This document shows positions 45,409 through 57,984 of a stretch of 64,000 bases of DNA, piece after piece. The position numbers and the translations under genes were made by a program. The stretch is taken from positions 64,198,671 through 64,262,670 of the forward strand of contig CM055101.1 of assembly GCA_029204225.1 (NCBI GenBank), read 5' to 3'. This DNA comes from Diphasiastrum complanatum. Its lineage: Eukaryota > Streptophyta > Lycopodiopsida > Lycopodiales > Lycopodiaceae. Positions within the stretch are counted from its first letter, which is position 1, and each line of letters opens with the position of its first letter. Under the pieces are notes generated by a model that saw only the letters and a program-made list of their open reading frames with translations, had not been told where the DNA came from and searched no databases.

Positions 45409-45487
45409 GTAAGGTTTTACAACATCTATTCTTGCTTTCCTTTCTATGATTCCAAGTCATGAATACTTTCATCTCAATTGCAAGACA

Positions 45488-46240
45488 AAATGAAATCATC
45501 CACAAATCTTAGAATCATTGACAGGCTCAATGGTGAGAATGTCTACATGTGGAAATTCAAGATTAAGATGATACTTATTGCACTAGATTTATGGGGAGTG
45601 ATAGATGGATCTATTCCAAAACCACCAACTGATGATGCCAATTCACTTACTAAGTGTAAAATCAAAGATGCAAGACACTTTCCACAACTACCCTACATCT
45701 CATGGATTCTCGTATCTCTCATGTGACATTATGCAAGTCAACACAAAAAACCCTAAGAAGTTCTTAATTCTCTTTATTAGACACTATTGTTCAACAAAAA
45801 AAAAATTAAATTTCTCTTTTAAAATGAATGACAATACTTTTATGTGTGACCATATTAACAGTCTTAGAGCCTTGATTGATCAACTAGTAGTTGTAGATTG
45901 TGCTATGCTTCAAATTGTGGTTATAATGACTTCCATCATTAGCGACATATTAAGGTCTTGATCACAAGTTAATTGTAGAGTAGTTAATATTGTTAGTGTA
46001 CATAATCCATCATTTGATTATTACAAAGTAGATTAGAAAAATAGCTCAAAAGTATGAATGTATACAAGGTTCTTTATGGTAAGAAGCTCAATGTGAAAGA
46101 TTTTGAAGTTTTGGATGCACATGCTATGCTTATGTACCCTTAAAGGATAGATCTAAAGAGGATCCTACGTCAACAAAAGACATATTTCATTTAGATTTTA
46201 CTCCTTATGATGTTGTGTGTGAAAAGATGCAATTGACTTT
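45488..46240 (+). pseudogene. Copia gag and integrase-tail remnants
   Basis: At 45510 the frame reads RIIDRLNGENVYMWKFKIKM, then LDLWGVIDGS: the start of a copia gag. A second frame continues it (45730-45960). At 46045-46230 there is YGKKLNVKDFEVL and DRSKEDPTSTKDIF, the end of a copia integrase. Everything between and after is deleted. Confidence 0.75.
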
Positions 46241-46289
46241 TTAGGTTCAAAAATTTCTGATATCTTGTAACTTAGTATCAGTACAATCA

Positions 46290-46690
46290 AATAATTTAAC
46301 AATATCATCGACAAACGTCCATGAAAATCATGCTTACAATTCATCTGAGGTGTCTATGACAACCGTTGAATTGTAGCTAATGATTTATAGTTAACTTTTC
46401 AAGAAGAAGCATAGGAAAAAATAAGATTCATGCATTTAAAGTTTTAGAACACATCATACTTCTTCAACAACAACATTCATGATGTTGGATGTGCAAGGAT
46501 TATTCTGACATACATGGATTAGAACTAGTTAGTCACTTTGTTGATAGAAAAATATTACAAAATGACAACGCATCAAGATTACAGATAAGATTTTGCTCAA
46601 GAGGTCATCACTCTTCGATTCTTGCTATTACTCTGTCTCTCACTGTCACTATCACTATCACTATCACGAAGTATTATATAAGAGCTTTAA
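46290..46690 (-). repeat. Copia LTR-like sequence (minus orientation)
   Basis: The inverse counterpart of 44925-45395. It abuts the integrase fragment at 46674 that belongs to the same minus-strand insertion. Confidence 0.6.
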
Positions 46691-47560
46691 ATAGGTGACT
46701 TATGATCAAGTGAAGTGCTTGGAAACCTACTCTAAATATAGTTAGAAAAATCATTGCCTCACCCAAAAATGTCAACAGAAGAGATGCATCCAATATAAGA
46801 GCATTATTATACTCACAAATTTTTATTTTGATCCTTCTAGCAACTCCATTTTGTTGAGTTGTCGTTGGGAAAGAAAGTTGCCTTATGATCCCATGTGCTT
46901 CACAAAATGCAATAAAATCTTTGGCAATATACTCGCCTCTATTATCGAATCTCAATGTCTTGGTCTTCTTGTTGAATTGGTTCTCCACCATAGATTTGAA
47001 TTTGAAGATCACTTGTGTATTGCTCTTGAGGAAGAATAGTCATTTACATCTAGTATAGTCATCAATAAATGTTACAAACATATAGTGTTGTGCTAGAAAA
47101 TCGAACATCTGAGTGGAACAAATTAAGAGGCCTTTTGAATTTTGATATAGATCTTGAAAAAAAATTGCTTATGTGACTTAGATAATGCACGTGCTTGACA
47201 AACCTTCACTATTCTAGAAAAATTAGAAGGTAAACCATTCACAATAGATTATTTTTACCAAATCATCCATGCACCTAAAGTTGAGATGTGCCAATCTCTT
47301 ATGACACAACTCCACCAGAAATAAACAGTGACTAACATTTTCATTGTGTGAAACCAAGCATATGGCTTGTAAAGTCTACCATGTTTGTCTCTTTTGCTAT
47401 CAAACTACCATCCTTTTCTATGGTACAAATACCATAATTGAATTTTACATTATGTACATTTTTCAAAAACACTTTCAAATCCAATGAAAAGATCTGTGCA
47501 AGTCCAAGTTGTTGGTAAAATGTCTAAATCGTGAGTTTGGGTCAAACTACAAAAAGTAGT
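46674..47560 (-). pseudogene. Copia GAG-pre-integrase and integrase core remnant
   Basis: Reads (minus strand) WHISTLGAW and VNGLPSNF...VCQARALSKSHK from the pre-integrase zinc region, YMFVTFIDDYTRCK, then ENQFNKKTKTLRFDNRGEYI and AHGIIRQLSFPTTTQQNGVA of the integrase core. The catalytic aspartates are partly visible (FIDD, FDNRGEY). Several stops. The reverse transcriptase is missing, and the LTR follows directly. Confidence 0.8.
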
Positions 47561-48139
47561 TCAACAATAAAATAGAATCGATATTCTAACATAGCCAACG
47601 ACAAAAAAAATTCTAGAAATCTTGCACTTAATAATATAAGTATTTTGATCAGATCAGAAGGTGTTTGTGACAGCCATGGTACTAATTCAGGAGGCATCTG
47701 AGATAGCCATGAATACAATAGAACTGATCATATCATTACCACAAAGATAAGATTGAGTGATTTAGAGAATACAACACACATTCAAACTATATCACTTATT
47801 GCTCTTGGCACTTATTATCTTCTATATGACCTCTTCATCAAATTAGATGCTCAACAACTATATGATTTTGCAATCATTTAGTTCTTGTATCTAAGATCTT
47901 TTCAGATTCAGATTGAGTCACACCTGATGATTCTTCTGACAGGTCCAATCGATCTCCAAAACTAAGATGTTCCCCTTCACGTAGACTTTCAACTTACCTG
48001 AAATACCGGGTGTACTTGCGTTCCTTTCAAGAGGTCCAATTGGTAAGCCAAGGATCCTATCCTCTTTATGATTTTATATGTTCTCCTATACCTAACAAAA
48101 AAAATTGTATTGCTTGCCTGTAAGCATTACACTTGAATT
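47561..48139. other. Unassigned A/T-rich sequence
   Basis: Probably decayed retroelement sequence; no domain recognised. Confidence 0.4.
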
Positions 48140-48760
48140 ATTCAGAATTCGTAAATATCCTCTCTTGAAAATTTTGACGTGATCTTTTCAGACTATCATA
48201 ATGTTTGTCTCTATTTTGGGCACATTGGACATTCTGATGTGCTATTTGTAGCATTTCTTGCATATCTGCAGGAAATCCACTACCTTCTAGAACTTGATTG
48301 TTCGAATTTTAGCTAAAATGGGTAATCTAGGTTCATAATCGTACGTAAGCATTAAGGAGCTATAATCAGTCATTGAATGCTTCTGATCAAGGGCAAATAC
48401 TTCTCCCAATGTGATTGCCATCGGGAAACATATGCTCAAAGCATTCGTTCCGTCGTTTGATTGGTTCTTTTCATTTAGCCATCCGACTCGGGATGATCAA
48501 AAGAACTCAAGATCAATGTCTTCTCTAGTTTAGCAAATATGGCCCACCAAAAGTGACCAGTGAACTTCGAATCATGATCACTTACAATGTCACTCGATAA
48601 TCTATAAAGTCTAAATAGATGCTCAACAAAAATCTGGGCTAAATCATAAGCCTTCAAGGTGGTTTTTATCAAAATAAACAAGTAAGATGATCGACCACTA
48701 TCCAAATTGCATTATTTTATTTATTCTTCCATAGTAGCTCAACCATGAAATTCATCGGGG
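48140..48760 (-). pseudogene. Ty3/gypsy integrase remnant
   Basis: The 77-codon open part (48475-48705) reads AYDLAQIFVEHLFRLYRLSS followed by DIVSDHDSKFTGHFW: the integrase core with the second catalytic aspartate in SDHDSKF. Downstream on the minus strand, AHQNVQCAQNRDKHYDSLKR is the integrase tail. Frames are broken. Confidence 0.8.
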
Positions 48761-48886
48761 GGGAAGCATTGGACCTTCGACCCTTTTCACCTCCACGCTG
48801 ATCTTCGTCGTGCTCTGGAACTGTCTCTTTGGCTTGATCTAAGACTTTTTTTTCTCTTTTACCCACTCCATGCATCTAAAATTACC

Positions 48887-49390
48887 TTACTCAACTATCA
48901 GATTGGGGTATTCACCAACACATAAGAAATCCAACGAGCCACTAGCAAGTCCTACAGTAGTGGATTTTGTTGGCTCCGTGTCTAGACATTCTTGTACTAT
49001 TGTCTGGATAAACACTGGTACTATAGATGTTTTAGGCATTCCAAGCACACTCATCAAGTGCAGTGGAGAAGAAGCCTCTCCTTGCTTATCCTTTCTCAAT
49101 GAACATGCTAAATATGGGTGTCCATATCCACAATCTTGGCAAAGTGGTATGAAGTTGTCTTGTGGTTTTTTAGGGCACTCGACAATTCTATGATTCTCTC
49201 TACATCCATAAAATTTTATGGGAGAGCCTAGTGTAGGATCTAGAAGTGGAATGGGCCCTAGATTTGTGTGTTGTTTTTTCTTTTGTTTCTCTTCTTCTTT
49301 TTGTTCTCTTCTTTTTCTTGGTTTCCATTTGTTCTTTTCCTTTTCTTGGTCTCTTTGATTTTTCTTGGTTATCTAGGCATCATTGGCTCT
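48887..49390 (-). pseudogene. Retroelement gag with zinc knuckle
   Basis: A frame of about 165 codons: lysine/glutamate-rich start, then a cysteine/histidine cluster around HRIVECPKKP and CQDCGYGHPYLAC, then a region ending NLIVE. It is consistent with a gypsy gag nucleocapsid. It lies upstream of the integrase remnant on the same strand, so both may be one element with protease, reverse transcriptase and RNase H deleted. Confidence 0.55.
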
Positions 49391-49691
49391 AGATCGTCTC
49401 CTCCTATGGTTGATCTTCTCGAGGGAGGTAAATGATGTATTGAAATATCCTACCTATGGATCTTAGTGATTTATTCTTGTTTTTGTGTGGATCTAACGAC
49501 TATTTTGGTTGTATGTGTATCTTATGGATTAGTTCTTGGAACTAGATGTGGTGGATGCTTGTGCTAATGATGGACCTTGAATGTGATAGCATGATTAACA
49601 ATAACATGTAAGCATTTATCATCCACAATGGATCATAAACACACAAAAAATGAGGCCCTTAGACAATGGAAGTAGGATAGGGGAGAAGATA

Positions 49692-50579
<888 letters not shown>

Positions 50580-51539
50580 GTGGTTGATGCATCTAGGAAG
50601 TGCATATTGAATGGTCATGATTGTTGTGATCATTATGAGACATGGAGGTCTCGGATTTCCATCAAAAAGGAGCATCATGAAGAGGATCTTGAGGAGTCAT
50701 CTCAAGGTTCAAGTGTGCCAAGGATTGAGGAGGAGAGTCCTTCTCAAGGTTCAAGTATGTCAAGGATTGAGGAGGAGAGACCTTCTCAAGTTGTGATTCC
50801 AAAAAGAATCTCAAGAAACATAGTTGAGTCCATGTGGCTCACATTTCAAAGGAAAGAGGAGCATACCTCATGTGGTATACATCTCATACTTACTTCTCCT
50901 ATGTCATTTGATAAATCAATTTGCTTTAGTGAGATCATTGCATCTCAAAATTGGAGTAAAGCCATACTAGTTGAGTATGAAGTCTCTCTTGAGAACATAG
51001 ATGATGTTCTTAAAAGGTTAAAATTGATTTTAAATCAATTAGAAAGCAAATGGTTATTTCATCAAATGTATGCTCTTGAGTCATGTAAGAGCAAACGTGA
51101 TTTGTTCACTCATAGTTTGAAAATTTGTATTGAGGCAAATTGTAAACTCTTTATGAGAGTAAGTGAATCATCTTCTAAAGACACTTATCTCCATAATGAA
51201 GTATTTAGCCTCATTGGATCTGAGATTAGCATGGTAAACAGGCATGAAGATATGATGCAAACACTTTGTTATTATAGCATGCATAGTCTTGCCAATTTGG
51301 ATAAGTCTAATTCTCTAGATCATGATAACATGATGTTAGATCTTTGTGATCCTAATAAGTCAAGAATAAATCTTTATTTTCTCATGAAGGAACATGCACA
51401 TGAAGAAGGAGCAAGCCTCAAGGTCAAGCATCTACATGAAAATTGGAAGGAATCAATTTTGGAGGTGCTAGGATGGTGCAAAGCTCTCAAGTTCATCATA
51501 GATGTCAACATCAAAGAAGCACAATCATGGATATGGTGA
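50580..51539 (+). CDS. Unrecognised 319-residue protein
   Basis: An uninterrupted frame starting MVDASRKCILNGHDCCDHYE. Near the N-terminus is a short tandem repeat (QGSSVPRIEEESPS, then QGSSMSRIEEERPS). The rest is a mixed, mostly helical-looking sequence with many leucines and cysteines. No zinc knuckle, DSG, YxDD or other retroelement motif was seen, and no family is recognised. It lies about 130 bp upstream of a polypurine tract and LTR-like sequence, so it may be the 3' gene (gag-like or env-position ORF) of an LTR element that has lost its pol. In this A/T-rich setting, 319 codons without a stop makes chance unlikely. Confidence 0.5.
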   Translation: MVDASRKCILNGHDCCDHYETWRSRISIKKEHHEEDLEESSQGSSVPRIEEESPSQGSSMSRIEEERPSQVVIPKRISRNIVESMWLTFQRKEEHTSCGIHLILTSPMSFDKSICFSEIIASQNWSKAILVEYEVSLENIDDVLKRLKLILNQLESKWLFHQMYALESCKSKRDLFTHSLKICIEANCKLFMRVSESSSKDTYLHNEVFSLIGSEISMVNRHEDMMQTLCYYSMHSLANLDKSNSLDHDNMMLDLCDPNKSRINLYFLMKEHAHEEGASLKVKHLHENWKESILEVLGWCKALKFIIDVNIKEAQSWIW

Positions 51540-51670
51540 TTTCAGATTAACATCAATCTCATTGGCTGATCTTCACACCTTTTGAACCAGCAAAGACCAA
51601 TTCAACCCATGGAGTCAAGTTCAAGATCATCATGTTTTCCATCAAGCTAGATTTACCAAGCTAGATTTTT

Positions 51671-51679
51671 GAGGAGGAG
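51671..51679 (+). other. Polypurine tract
   Basis: GAGGAGGAG just before the TGTGAAAAATGC start of LTR-like sequence, the usual plus-strand primer site of an LTR element. Confidence 0.55.
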
Positions 51680-52400
51680 TGTGAAAAATGCAAAAATAAG
51701 CTTGGTAGAGGCCAAAAATCTTGTATATAGATAAACACACATGTGTGGAGCTTGTTCCCATGTGTGAAAATGGTGTACTTGTCATGTACCATAATCATAT
51801 AGGTTGTACATATGATTTAATTCAAGTTCTAGTGGCTAAAAAGGCCAAAAACTAGTTTTCTAGACATATGACACATGGCATCAGTCTATTGCTTGCATGA
51901 GCTACATCTTTTGATTAGGTGTCACATCCCATGTGTAGAGGACAGCTCACATGTGTGGAATAAGTTGAAGTAGACAAATTTTGACTTCTAGAAGATTTTC
52001 AAGTAGATCTCCATATAGAAGGAAAATGGACCAAAAGTGCTCAAAATAGAAGGTTTTGTCCAAGTGTCAGTTTTGCATGATGAATCATCATATGACAAAG
52101 CACCTTCACACATGTGGGATCAAAGGGATGATCAGTACCACGAGCTCCTACTTATTGTATATATAGAGCCACATTTGGCCATAATCAGTGTGAGACACCA
52201 ATCTTGGCTTTGGAAGCAATTTTGAGTGATTCTCTCCATTTGTCTACATTTGTTTTGATTGGTTCTATAAATGTGTACTTGATTTTCAGGTTGGAGTCCG
52301 TACTCAGACAGTGTTTCACACGTGTGAAACCAGAAAGTACACTTACCTTCAATTAATGATTGTTCTTGTTAGGATTTTGTGTCTAGAATTGATCTAGATT
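51680..52400 (+). repeat. LTR-like sequence with TATA box
   Basis: Starts TGTGAAAA after the polypurine tract. A TATATATAG lies at 52158-52166. The right edge could not be fixed because no second copy is in the window. Confidence 0.45.
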
Positions 52401-53158
52401 GATCTTAATCTGAAGTAGATTGATAGATCAAGTAATCTGACAACCAATCCCTCTTGAGGATCAGATTAGGATCCACTCTTGGTCCTTTTTGTACTTTTTT
52501 CACAATGATGAACATTGATAGACAAGTATTCAAAGCTTCTTAGGAAGCAAATTTGGTGGTTGTTGTTGGGCAATGTCACAACAAAGAGGTGGACTCGTTT
52601 TGAAGGTATGTTAACGTAGGATTTGACATGTCTCTTGTTAAAAGGATTCCTACCAAATATGAAACATCCAATTAGAACCTACCATTGTTGTATTGAATAA
52701 CTAGTATATAAGGAAGTGTGATGCCTACTTGTTGGAGGATGGGTAGTTTTCAAGAGATCTCTTCACCACGTATATAGGTACAAAGCAATGCAAAACTTAA
52801 ACACCATTAATGTTTGCTTACATAAACTTTTGTTTAGGGTTCTTTACAAGAGGTCGTGTTGATAACGATACCCATAATTATATGAGATGGTAATGCCCTC
52901 ATGATGCAAAAGAGATGTTTTATTGATTTGATTTGATTAGTATTTCAATGAAAACATGATGCGGAATGCTAATTACGGTTCTAAGGTGTTTAAAAAGTAA
53001 AATGATGCTATAAGATATAGGAGTGCTAGGTAAACAAAATGTGGTAGCATTGAGTATGCTAGACCTCTAATTAGGGTTTAGTTCTTGGAATCTTGAATGG
53101 CATGGATTTGCCCAAGCCTCATAGTGTTTGGACTATGATAATGCTATGTAGAGTCCAA
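52401..53158. other. Unassigned sequence
   Basis: A/T-rich, no gene recognised. It is the left flank of the copia insertion. Confidence 0.4.
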
Positions 53159-53163
53159 GGGGC

Positions 53164-53427
53164 TGTTAGAAATCAATGATAATCTTCATTGTTACACTTC
53201 TTAGTTACTGTTTACGATGTACTTTATTACTAGCTGTAACTAGTCGTTGGCTAGTCTAGTAGTCTACTCCTAGGTTCTCCCTCTCTATCATGGTTCAGGG
53301 TTTATATGTACATTTTACATTCAGTATGTTGCGGTGTGATAGAGTAATATTGCATTTTCTTCTTCCGTCTCCCTACTTGGTGATTGTTTATGGTGAATGC
53401 TTGATGTTGCATTTCTGATTGTTGACA
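53164..53427 (+). repeat. 5' LTR of the copia element
   Basis: Starts TGTTAGAAATCAATGATAAT and ends GATTGTTGACA. It contains TTTATATG as a weak TATA-like box. Confidence 0.95.
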
Positions 53428-53441
53428 TGGTATCAGAGCTA
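53428..53441 (+). other. Primer-binding site (initiator Met tRNA)
   Basis: TGGTATCAGAGCTA directly follows the 5' LTR, the standard plant copia site. Confidence 0.95.
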
Positions 53442-53978
53442 CGATAGTCCTGCATGGCCTGATCAATGGATACAGCTTGTCACAGGCTCCGCAACGAAGT
53501 GAGAAAGTCCTTTACAGGAGGTGAAAGCTTGGAGAGACAAAAACGGCTGGAAGAAATTCTTCTTGATGTATTTTGTAGGTTTTGGAGCTCACAGTTATTA
53601 GTGGGAAATGAAGACACAGTCCTGGAGGCATCGGAAAGGCCAGGGCAGCATCAGACAGATTGAAAATCTATTGGGTGAGAAAAATTTTACAATATTTTTT
53701 TTAGTCTTTGTGAAAAGTATCATTTGTCAAAGAGTTGTGCCAAGAAATCTCTCATTTGTTTGTTTGGGATACTGCAAATCACACCAGATAGTGTCCAGTA
53801 CTGCCATTTAGAGCTTTGAGGCTTCATACATTTCACATTACTGATATCTGTCTATTTGAACGATCACTCGTTTCGAAATCTAAGCAAAGAGGAGTCGGCG
53901 TAGCCGTCGCGCCGAAGTAGGAAATCTTGAATATTCCCTCTGAAAGTTCTTATATTCTCTCTTTTTATATTCGTACCA

Positions 53979-54188
53979 ATATCGGATCCAAGCACGCTAG
54001 CTGAAGAGAAACCCGAGCAGTTGTACATCTGCACTCCAATCCGATATCGGATCCAAGCGCACGAGCTAAGGAGAATTCTTAGCAGTTGTACATCCGTGCT
54101 CCAGTCCGATATCGCATGCTCCAATATCGGATCCACGCGCACAAGTTAAAGAGGATCCTGAGCAGTCGTACTTCCATGCTCCATTCCG
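53979..54188 (+). repeat. Tandem 65-bp repeats in the copia leader
   Basis: Units start ATATCGGATCCA at 53979, 54044 and 54124, with a 15-bp partial at 54109. They lie between the primer site and gag, where packaging or translation control would be expected. Confidence 0.9.
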
Positions 54189-54310
54189 ATATCAGGTGTA
54201 TAACCGAGAAAAAAAAATTATTATACAGTTCTGTGGCGTGATAAAATTTGGAGACTAAGTTGTGTGCTCAGACTGAGCCATTTTTGTAATTCGGACTTGT
54301 CTATCCAGTA

Positions 54311-55327
54311 ATGGCAAGTCTAAGCAAGAGTGTCCTCAATGAGTCAAGCAAATTGGAAGGAGCTGGCAACTATGCAGTTTGGATATTCAAACTGAAGAAC
54401 ATTTTGATGGAAAAGGAGCTATGGGAGATCTTGACAAGTGAAGAGACAAGGCCATTGATTGAAGAAGATCAAAGGGCATTTGACAGGAGAAAACGGAAAG
54501 CACATAATGTCATCAACTTATCAGTTAGAGATGCAATTATTCCCTACATTTCAGATTCAGAAGGACCAAAAGAAGCATGGGATACGTTGAAGGCATTATT
54601 TGAGACCACAAACACATCTCGAGTGCTATTCTTGAAGACGAAGCTGCACACATTGCAGATGGATGATGGTGCAACTGTTGCTGATCACCTACTGAAGATC
54701 AAAGAGATTCATGACCAATTAGCAGCAGTTGGAGAGCGAGTACAGGATCATGAGATCGTGCAGTTGACATTGAATAGTTTGAGTGAGTCACATCAGATGT
54801 TTGTGACAAGTATAGCCACACGGGAAAATCTTTCAACCTATGAAGAGTTAGCTGGATTGCTTTTGCAGGAAGAACAACGTCAAGAGAACTTGAGTCATCG
54901 CAACAGGGGATTTGATCAAGCTCTTGCAATCAAGGGACGTGGTGGTAGATCTGGTCATGGAAGACACCAATCAAGAGGTGGAAACTCAAATCATGGATCA
55001 TTCCAACAATTTCAAGAACAATCCAATGATGGCCCAAATCGAGGCAATTGGAATCAAGGCCGAGGTCAAGGACGCGGCTATTCTAGGCAAAATAAACTTG
55101 GAAATTGTAGGTATTGCAACAAACCTGGCCACTGGGAGCGTGAATGCTTTAAGAAACAGAAGGAGATGGAACAAAAAAAGACAAAGGGCAAGTGGGAAAT
55201 TATGCTGATCAACATCAATTTGATGATTATTATTATGAAAACAATCATACTAATCAACATCAATACGATGATGATCAATATGAAGATGATACAGGTGACA
55301 GCTCTAAATTGTTCATTACAGCGTTAA
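54311..55327 (+). CDS. Copia gag
   Basis: The frame runs from MASLSKSVLNESSKLEGAGN to a stop at 55325-55327. The N-terminal half is the plant copia capsid (SSKLEGAGNYAVWIFKLKNI pattern; AWDTLKALFE), followed by a glycine/arginine/glutamine-rich stretch and a CCHC zinc knuckle with CRYCNKPGHWEREC at about residues 275-288. About 30 codons further on the protease has to be read in the next frame, so the last part of this frame is not true gag. In intact copia elements gag and pol are one frame, so one indel lies near 55190. Confidence 0.9.
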   Translation: MASLSKSVLNESSKLEGAGNYAVWIFKLKNILMEKELWEILTSEETRPLIEEDQRAFDRRKRKAHNVINLSVRDAIIPYISDSEGPKEAWDTLKALFETTNTSRVLFLKTKLHTLQMDDGATVADHLLKIKEIHDQLAAVGERVQDHEIVQLTLNSLSESHQMFVTSIATRENLSTYEELAGLLLQEEQRQENLSHRNRGFDQALAIKGRGGRSGHGRHQSRGGNSNHGSFQQFQEQSNDGPNRGNWNQGRGQGRGYSRQNKLGNCRYCNKPGHWERECFKKQKEMEQKKTKGKWEIMLININLMIIIMKTIILININTMMINMKMIQVTALNCSLQR

Positions 55328-57669
55328 TGACAAGTGATGAAACCAAGGATACCTGGTACATTGATAGTGGTGCATCCAAGCACATGACTTTAAGAAAAGA
55401 GTGGTTTTCAGAACTCAAGGAAACTCACAATGGTGATAAAGTTGGACAAGCTGATGGCAAATTGCTATCTATTAAAGGAGTTGGAGTGGTACCAATGAAG
55501 TTAGCCAGCGGGAAGATAAAGCGAATAAGCAATGTGCAATATGTACCTGGCTTAGCTTACAATCTACTACCTGTTGGGGCGATGGCTGTTCCTACAAAAT
55601 CGGTGTCCTACAAAATCCGTGGAAGGTAAGACACCTCATGAAGTTATTACTAGAAAGAAACCTAATATTTCTCATTTGAGAGTATTTGGTTGTGATACTT
55701 ATGCTCATATTCCTGATGAGAAACAAAGGAAATTGGATACAAAAGCTATCAAGTGTATTTTCTTTGGATATGATGAGAAGGCCAAGGCATACATGATGTA
55801 TGACACAAATGCACAGAAGCTTGTAATATCTAGGGATGCTACATTTGACGAGATGGGCCGAGGTGAACAATCTGAAGTAATCACTGAACCTTTTGATGAG
55901 GGAGCGAAAGTACAAGTCAAGAAGGAAGTGGATTTTGATATAGAAAATCCATTGGACAAAGGCAAGCTTGATGCTGAAATTCCCAAGAGAGTACCTAAAT
56001 GGTACTTATCAGTCATAGATGGTGCAAAGAAGGGAGATACTCCCGAATCTAGTGAGAAGTGAGAGATTAGAAGATCAAGTGGAAATCGAAAACCTCCTGC
56101 AAGATTAGAGATGAATCTAGCCCTAATGGAATCTGTGCTCAAGGCTCAAGAACCAAAAACTTTTGATAAAGCAAAAGAGCACGAGGATTGGCGTGAAGCT
56201 ATGGAAACAGAAATGGAAGTTATATCAAAAAATAGGACCTGGAATTTGGTTGAGCTACCTGATGGTAAGACGCCTATCACTTGCAAATGGATATACAAGA
56301 TCAAATATGGAACTGATGGACAACTCAACAAATACAAAGCGCGGTTGGTTGCGAGAGGATTTGAGCAGCAGGAAGGTATTGTTTTGAGGAAACCTTCGCA
56401 CCCGTAACTAAGATGGTAACTATACGTTCTATCATTGATATTTCTACTTTCTATGGTTGGAAGATCCAGCAAATGGACGTTACATCTGCTTTTCTTAATG
56501 GAGTGCTGGATGAAGAGGTGTACGTAGTACAACCTCAAGGATTTATTGAACCAAGGAGAGATCACCTTGTTTGTAAGCTCAACGAAGCTATTTATGGATT
56601 GAAACAAGCACCACGGGCGTGGTACTCTTGCATTGATGAACACTTTAAGCGAAGGGGAATGGTAATGAGTGATGCTGATCCTAATCTTTACATTCTAAGG
56701 CAAGATTCAGATATAGTGTTCATTGTGTTGTACGTGGATGATTTGATTATTACAAGAAGTAATGAGAGCTTAATTGATGAAATCAAATCAGATCTTTTCA
56801 ATGCTTTTGACATGAGTGATCTAGGATTGATGCACTATTGTCTTGGCATTGAAGTATGGCAAAAGGAAAATGTGGTCTTTCTTACACAAAGCAAATATGC
56901 ACGAGATTTGTTTTATAAGTTCAATATGCAGGATTGTAAACCTTTGAGTGTATCTATGGATGTCAACATGAAGCTTACTACATATGATGAATCTGAGAAA
57001 GTGGATGCTTATTTGTATAGACAGCTGGTGGGTAGTTTGATTTATTTGACACACACACAACCTGATATTTCTTATGTTGTTGGTGTTGTTGGTCAACTTA
57101 TGCAAGATCCTAGTCAAACACACTGGAAGTCTGCTAAACGTATTCTTCGATACATTCGAGGGACATTGAATTTTGGTTTGAAGTATGATCAGCCTGAAGT
57201 GCCAATATTGATAGGATATACAGATGCTGATTGGGCAGGTAATATTGATGACAGAAGGTCTACTAGTGGTCATACATTCAGTTATGATACAGCTGCAGTT
57301 TCATGGAACAGCAAAAGGCAACCTACAGTAGCCTTATCCTCGATGGAAGCTGAATATCGAGCACTCAGCAATGTTGCACAAGAAGCGGTATGGTTACGAA
57401 GATTGCTTGTGGATTTAGGTCAACCACAGGTGGATGCAACTACTATATCTTGCGACAATCAAAGCTGCATTCACCTTGCCAAAAATCCAGTTTTACATGC
57501 TCGAACCAAGCACATCGAAATACATTATCATTTTGTTCGAGAGAAAATTCTTGATGGAGCCATTGATCTTGTTTTCTGTAAATCTGAAGATCACATGGCA
57601 GATATTTTTACTAAGTCATTAGGTAGATGTAAATCTGAAAAGTTTTGTACTCTAATAAGAATAGAATAA
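55192..57669 (+). pseudogene. Copia pol: protease, integrase tail, reverse transcriptase, RNase H
   Basis: Protease: WYIDSGASKHMT near 55353-55388. At about 55575-55600 the sequence jumps from YNLLPVG to the integrase end NRCPTKSVEGKTPHEV, deleting pre-integrase and the catalytic core. A CCTACAAAATC word is present on both sides. The frame shifts there, stops at 56060, and shifts again near 56383. From 56413 a 418-codon frame holds the reverse transcriptase (MDVTSAFLNG, YGLKQAPRAWY, LYVDDL) and RNase H (YTDADWAG, SSMEAEYRA, CDNQSC), ending in the usual KHIEIHYHFVRE block. Confidence 0.95.
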
Positions 57670-57681
57670 TGTAATTTTATC

Positions 57682-57693
57682 ATTGAGGGAGAG
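57682..57693 (+). other. Polypurine tract of the copia element
   Basis: TTGAGGGAGAG immediately precedes the 3' LTR. Confidence 0.85.
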
Positions 57694-57957
57694 TGTTAGA
57701 AATCAATGATAAACCTCATTGTTACACTTCTTAGTTACTGTTTACGATGTACTTTATTACCAGCTGTAACTAGTCGTTGGCTAGTCTAGTAGTCTACTCC
57801 TAGGTTCTCCCTCTCTATCAAGGTTTAGGGTTTATATGTACATTTTACATTCAGTATGTTGCGGTGTGATAGAGTGATATTGCATGTTCTTCTTCCATCT
57901 CCCTACATGGTGATTGTTTATGGTGAATGCTTGATGTTGCATTTCTGATTGTTGACA
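57694..57957 (+). repeat. 3' LTR of the copia element
   Basis: 264 bp, TG...CA, partner of 53164-53427. Confidence 0.95.
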
Positions 57958-57984
57958 GGGGCTAGTATGGCACAAATCTCTGCC

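Larger units (their letters stand above)
53159..57962 (+). mobile_element. Ty1/copia retrotransposon with both LTRs and target duplication
   Basis: The LTRs are 53164-53427 and 57694-57957, 264 bp each, TG...CA bounded, and differ at 9 positions by my count (about 3.4 percent). The 5-bp flanks are both GGGGC. The primer site follows the 5' LTR, and a purine tract precedes the 3' LTR. The gag, protease, integrase tail and reverse transcriptase/RNase H are present, but the integrase core is deleted and the reading frame is broken several times. It is a non-autonomous, moderately young insertion. Confidence 0.95.

Noticed and set aside
46620-46680. CACTATCACTATCACTAT satellite
   Set aside because: Only a few imperfect hexamers inside the copia LTR.
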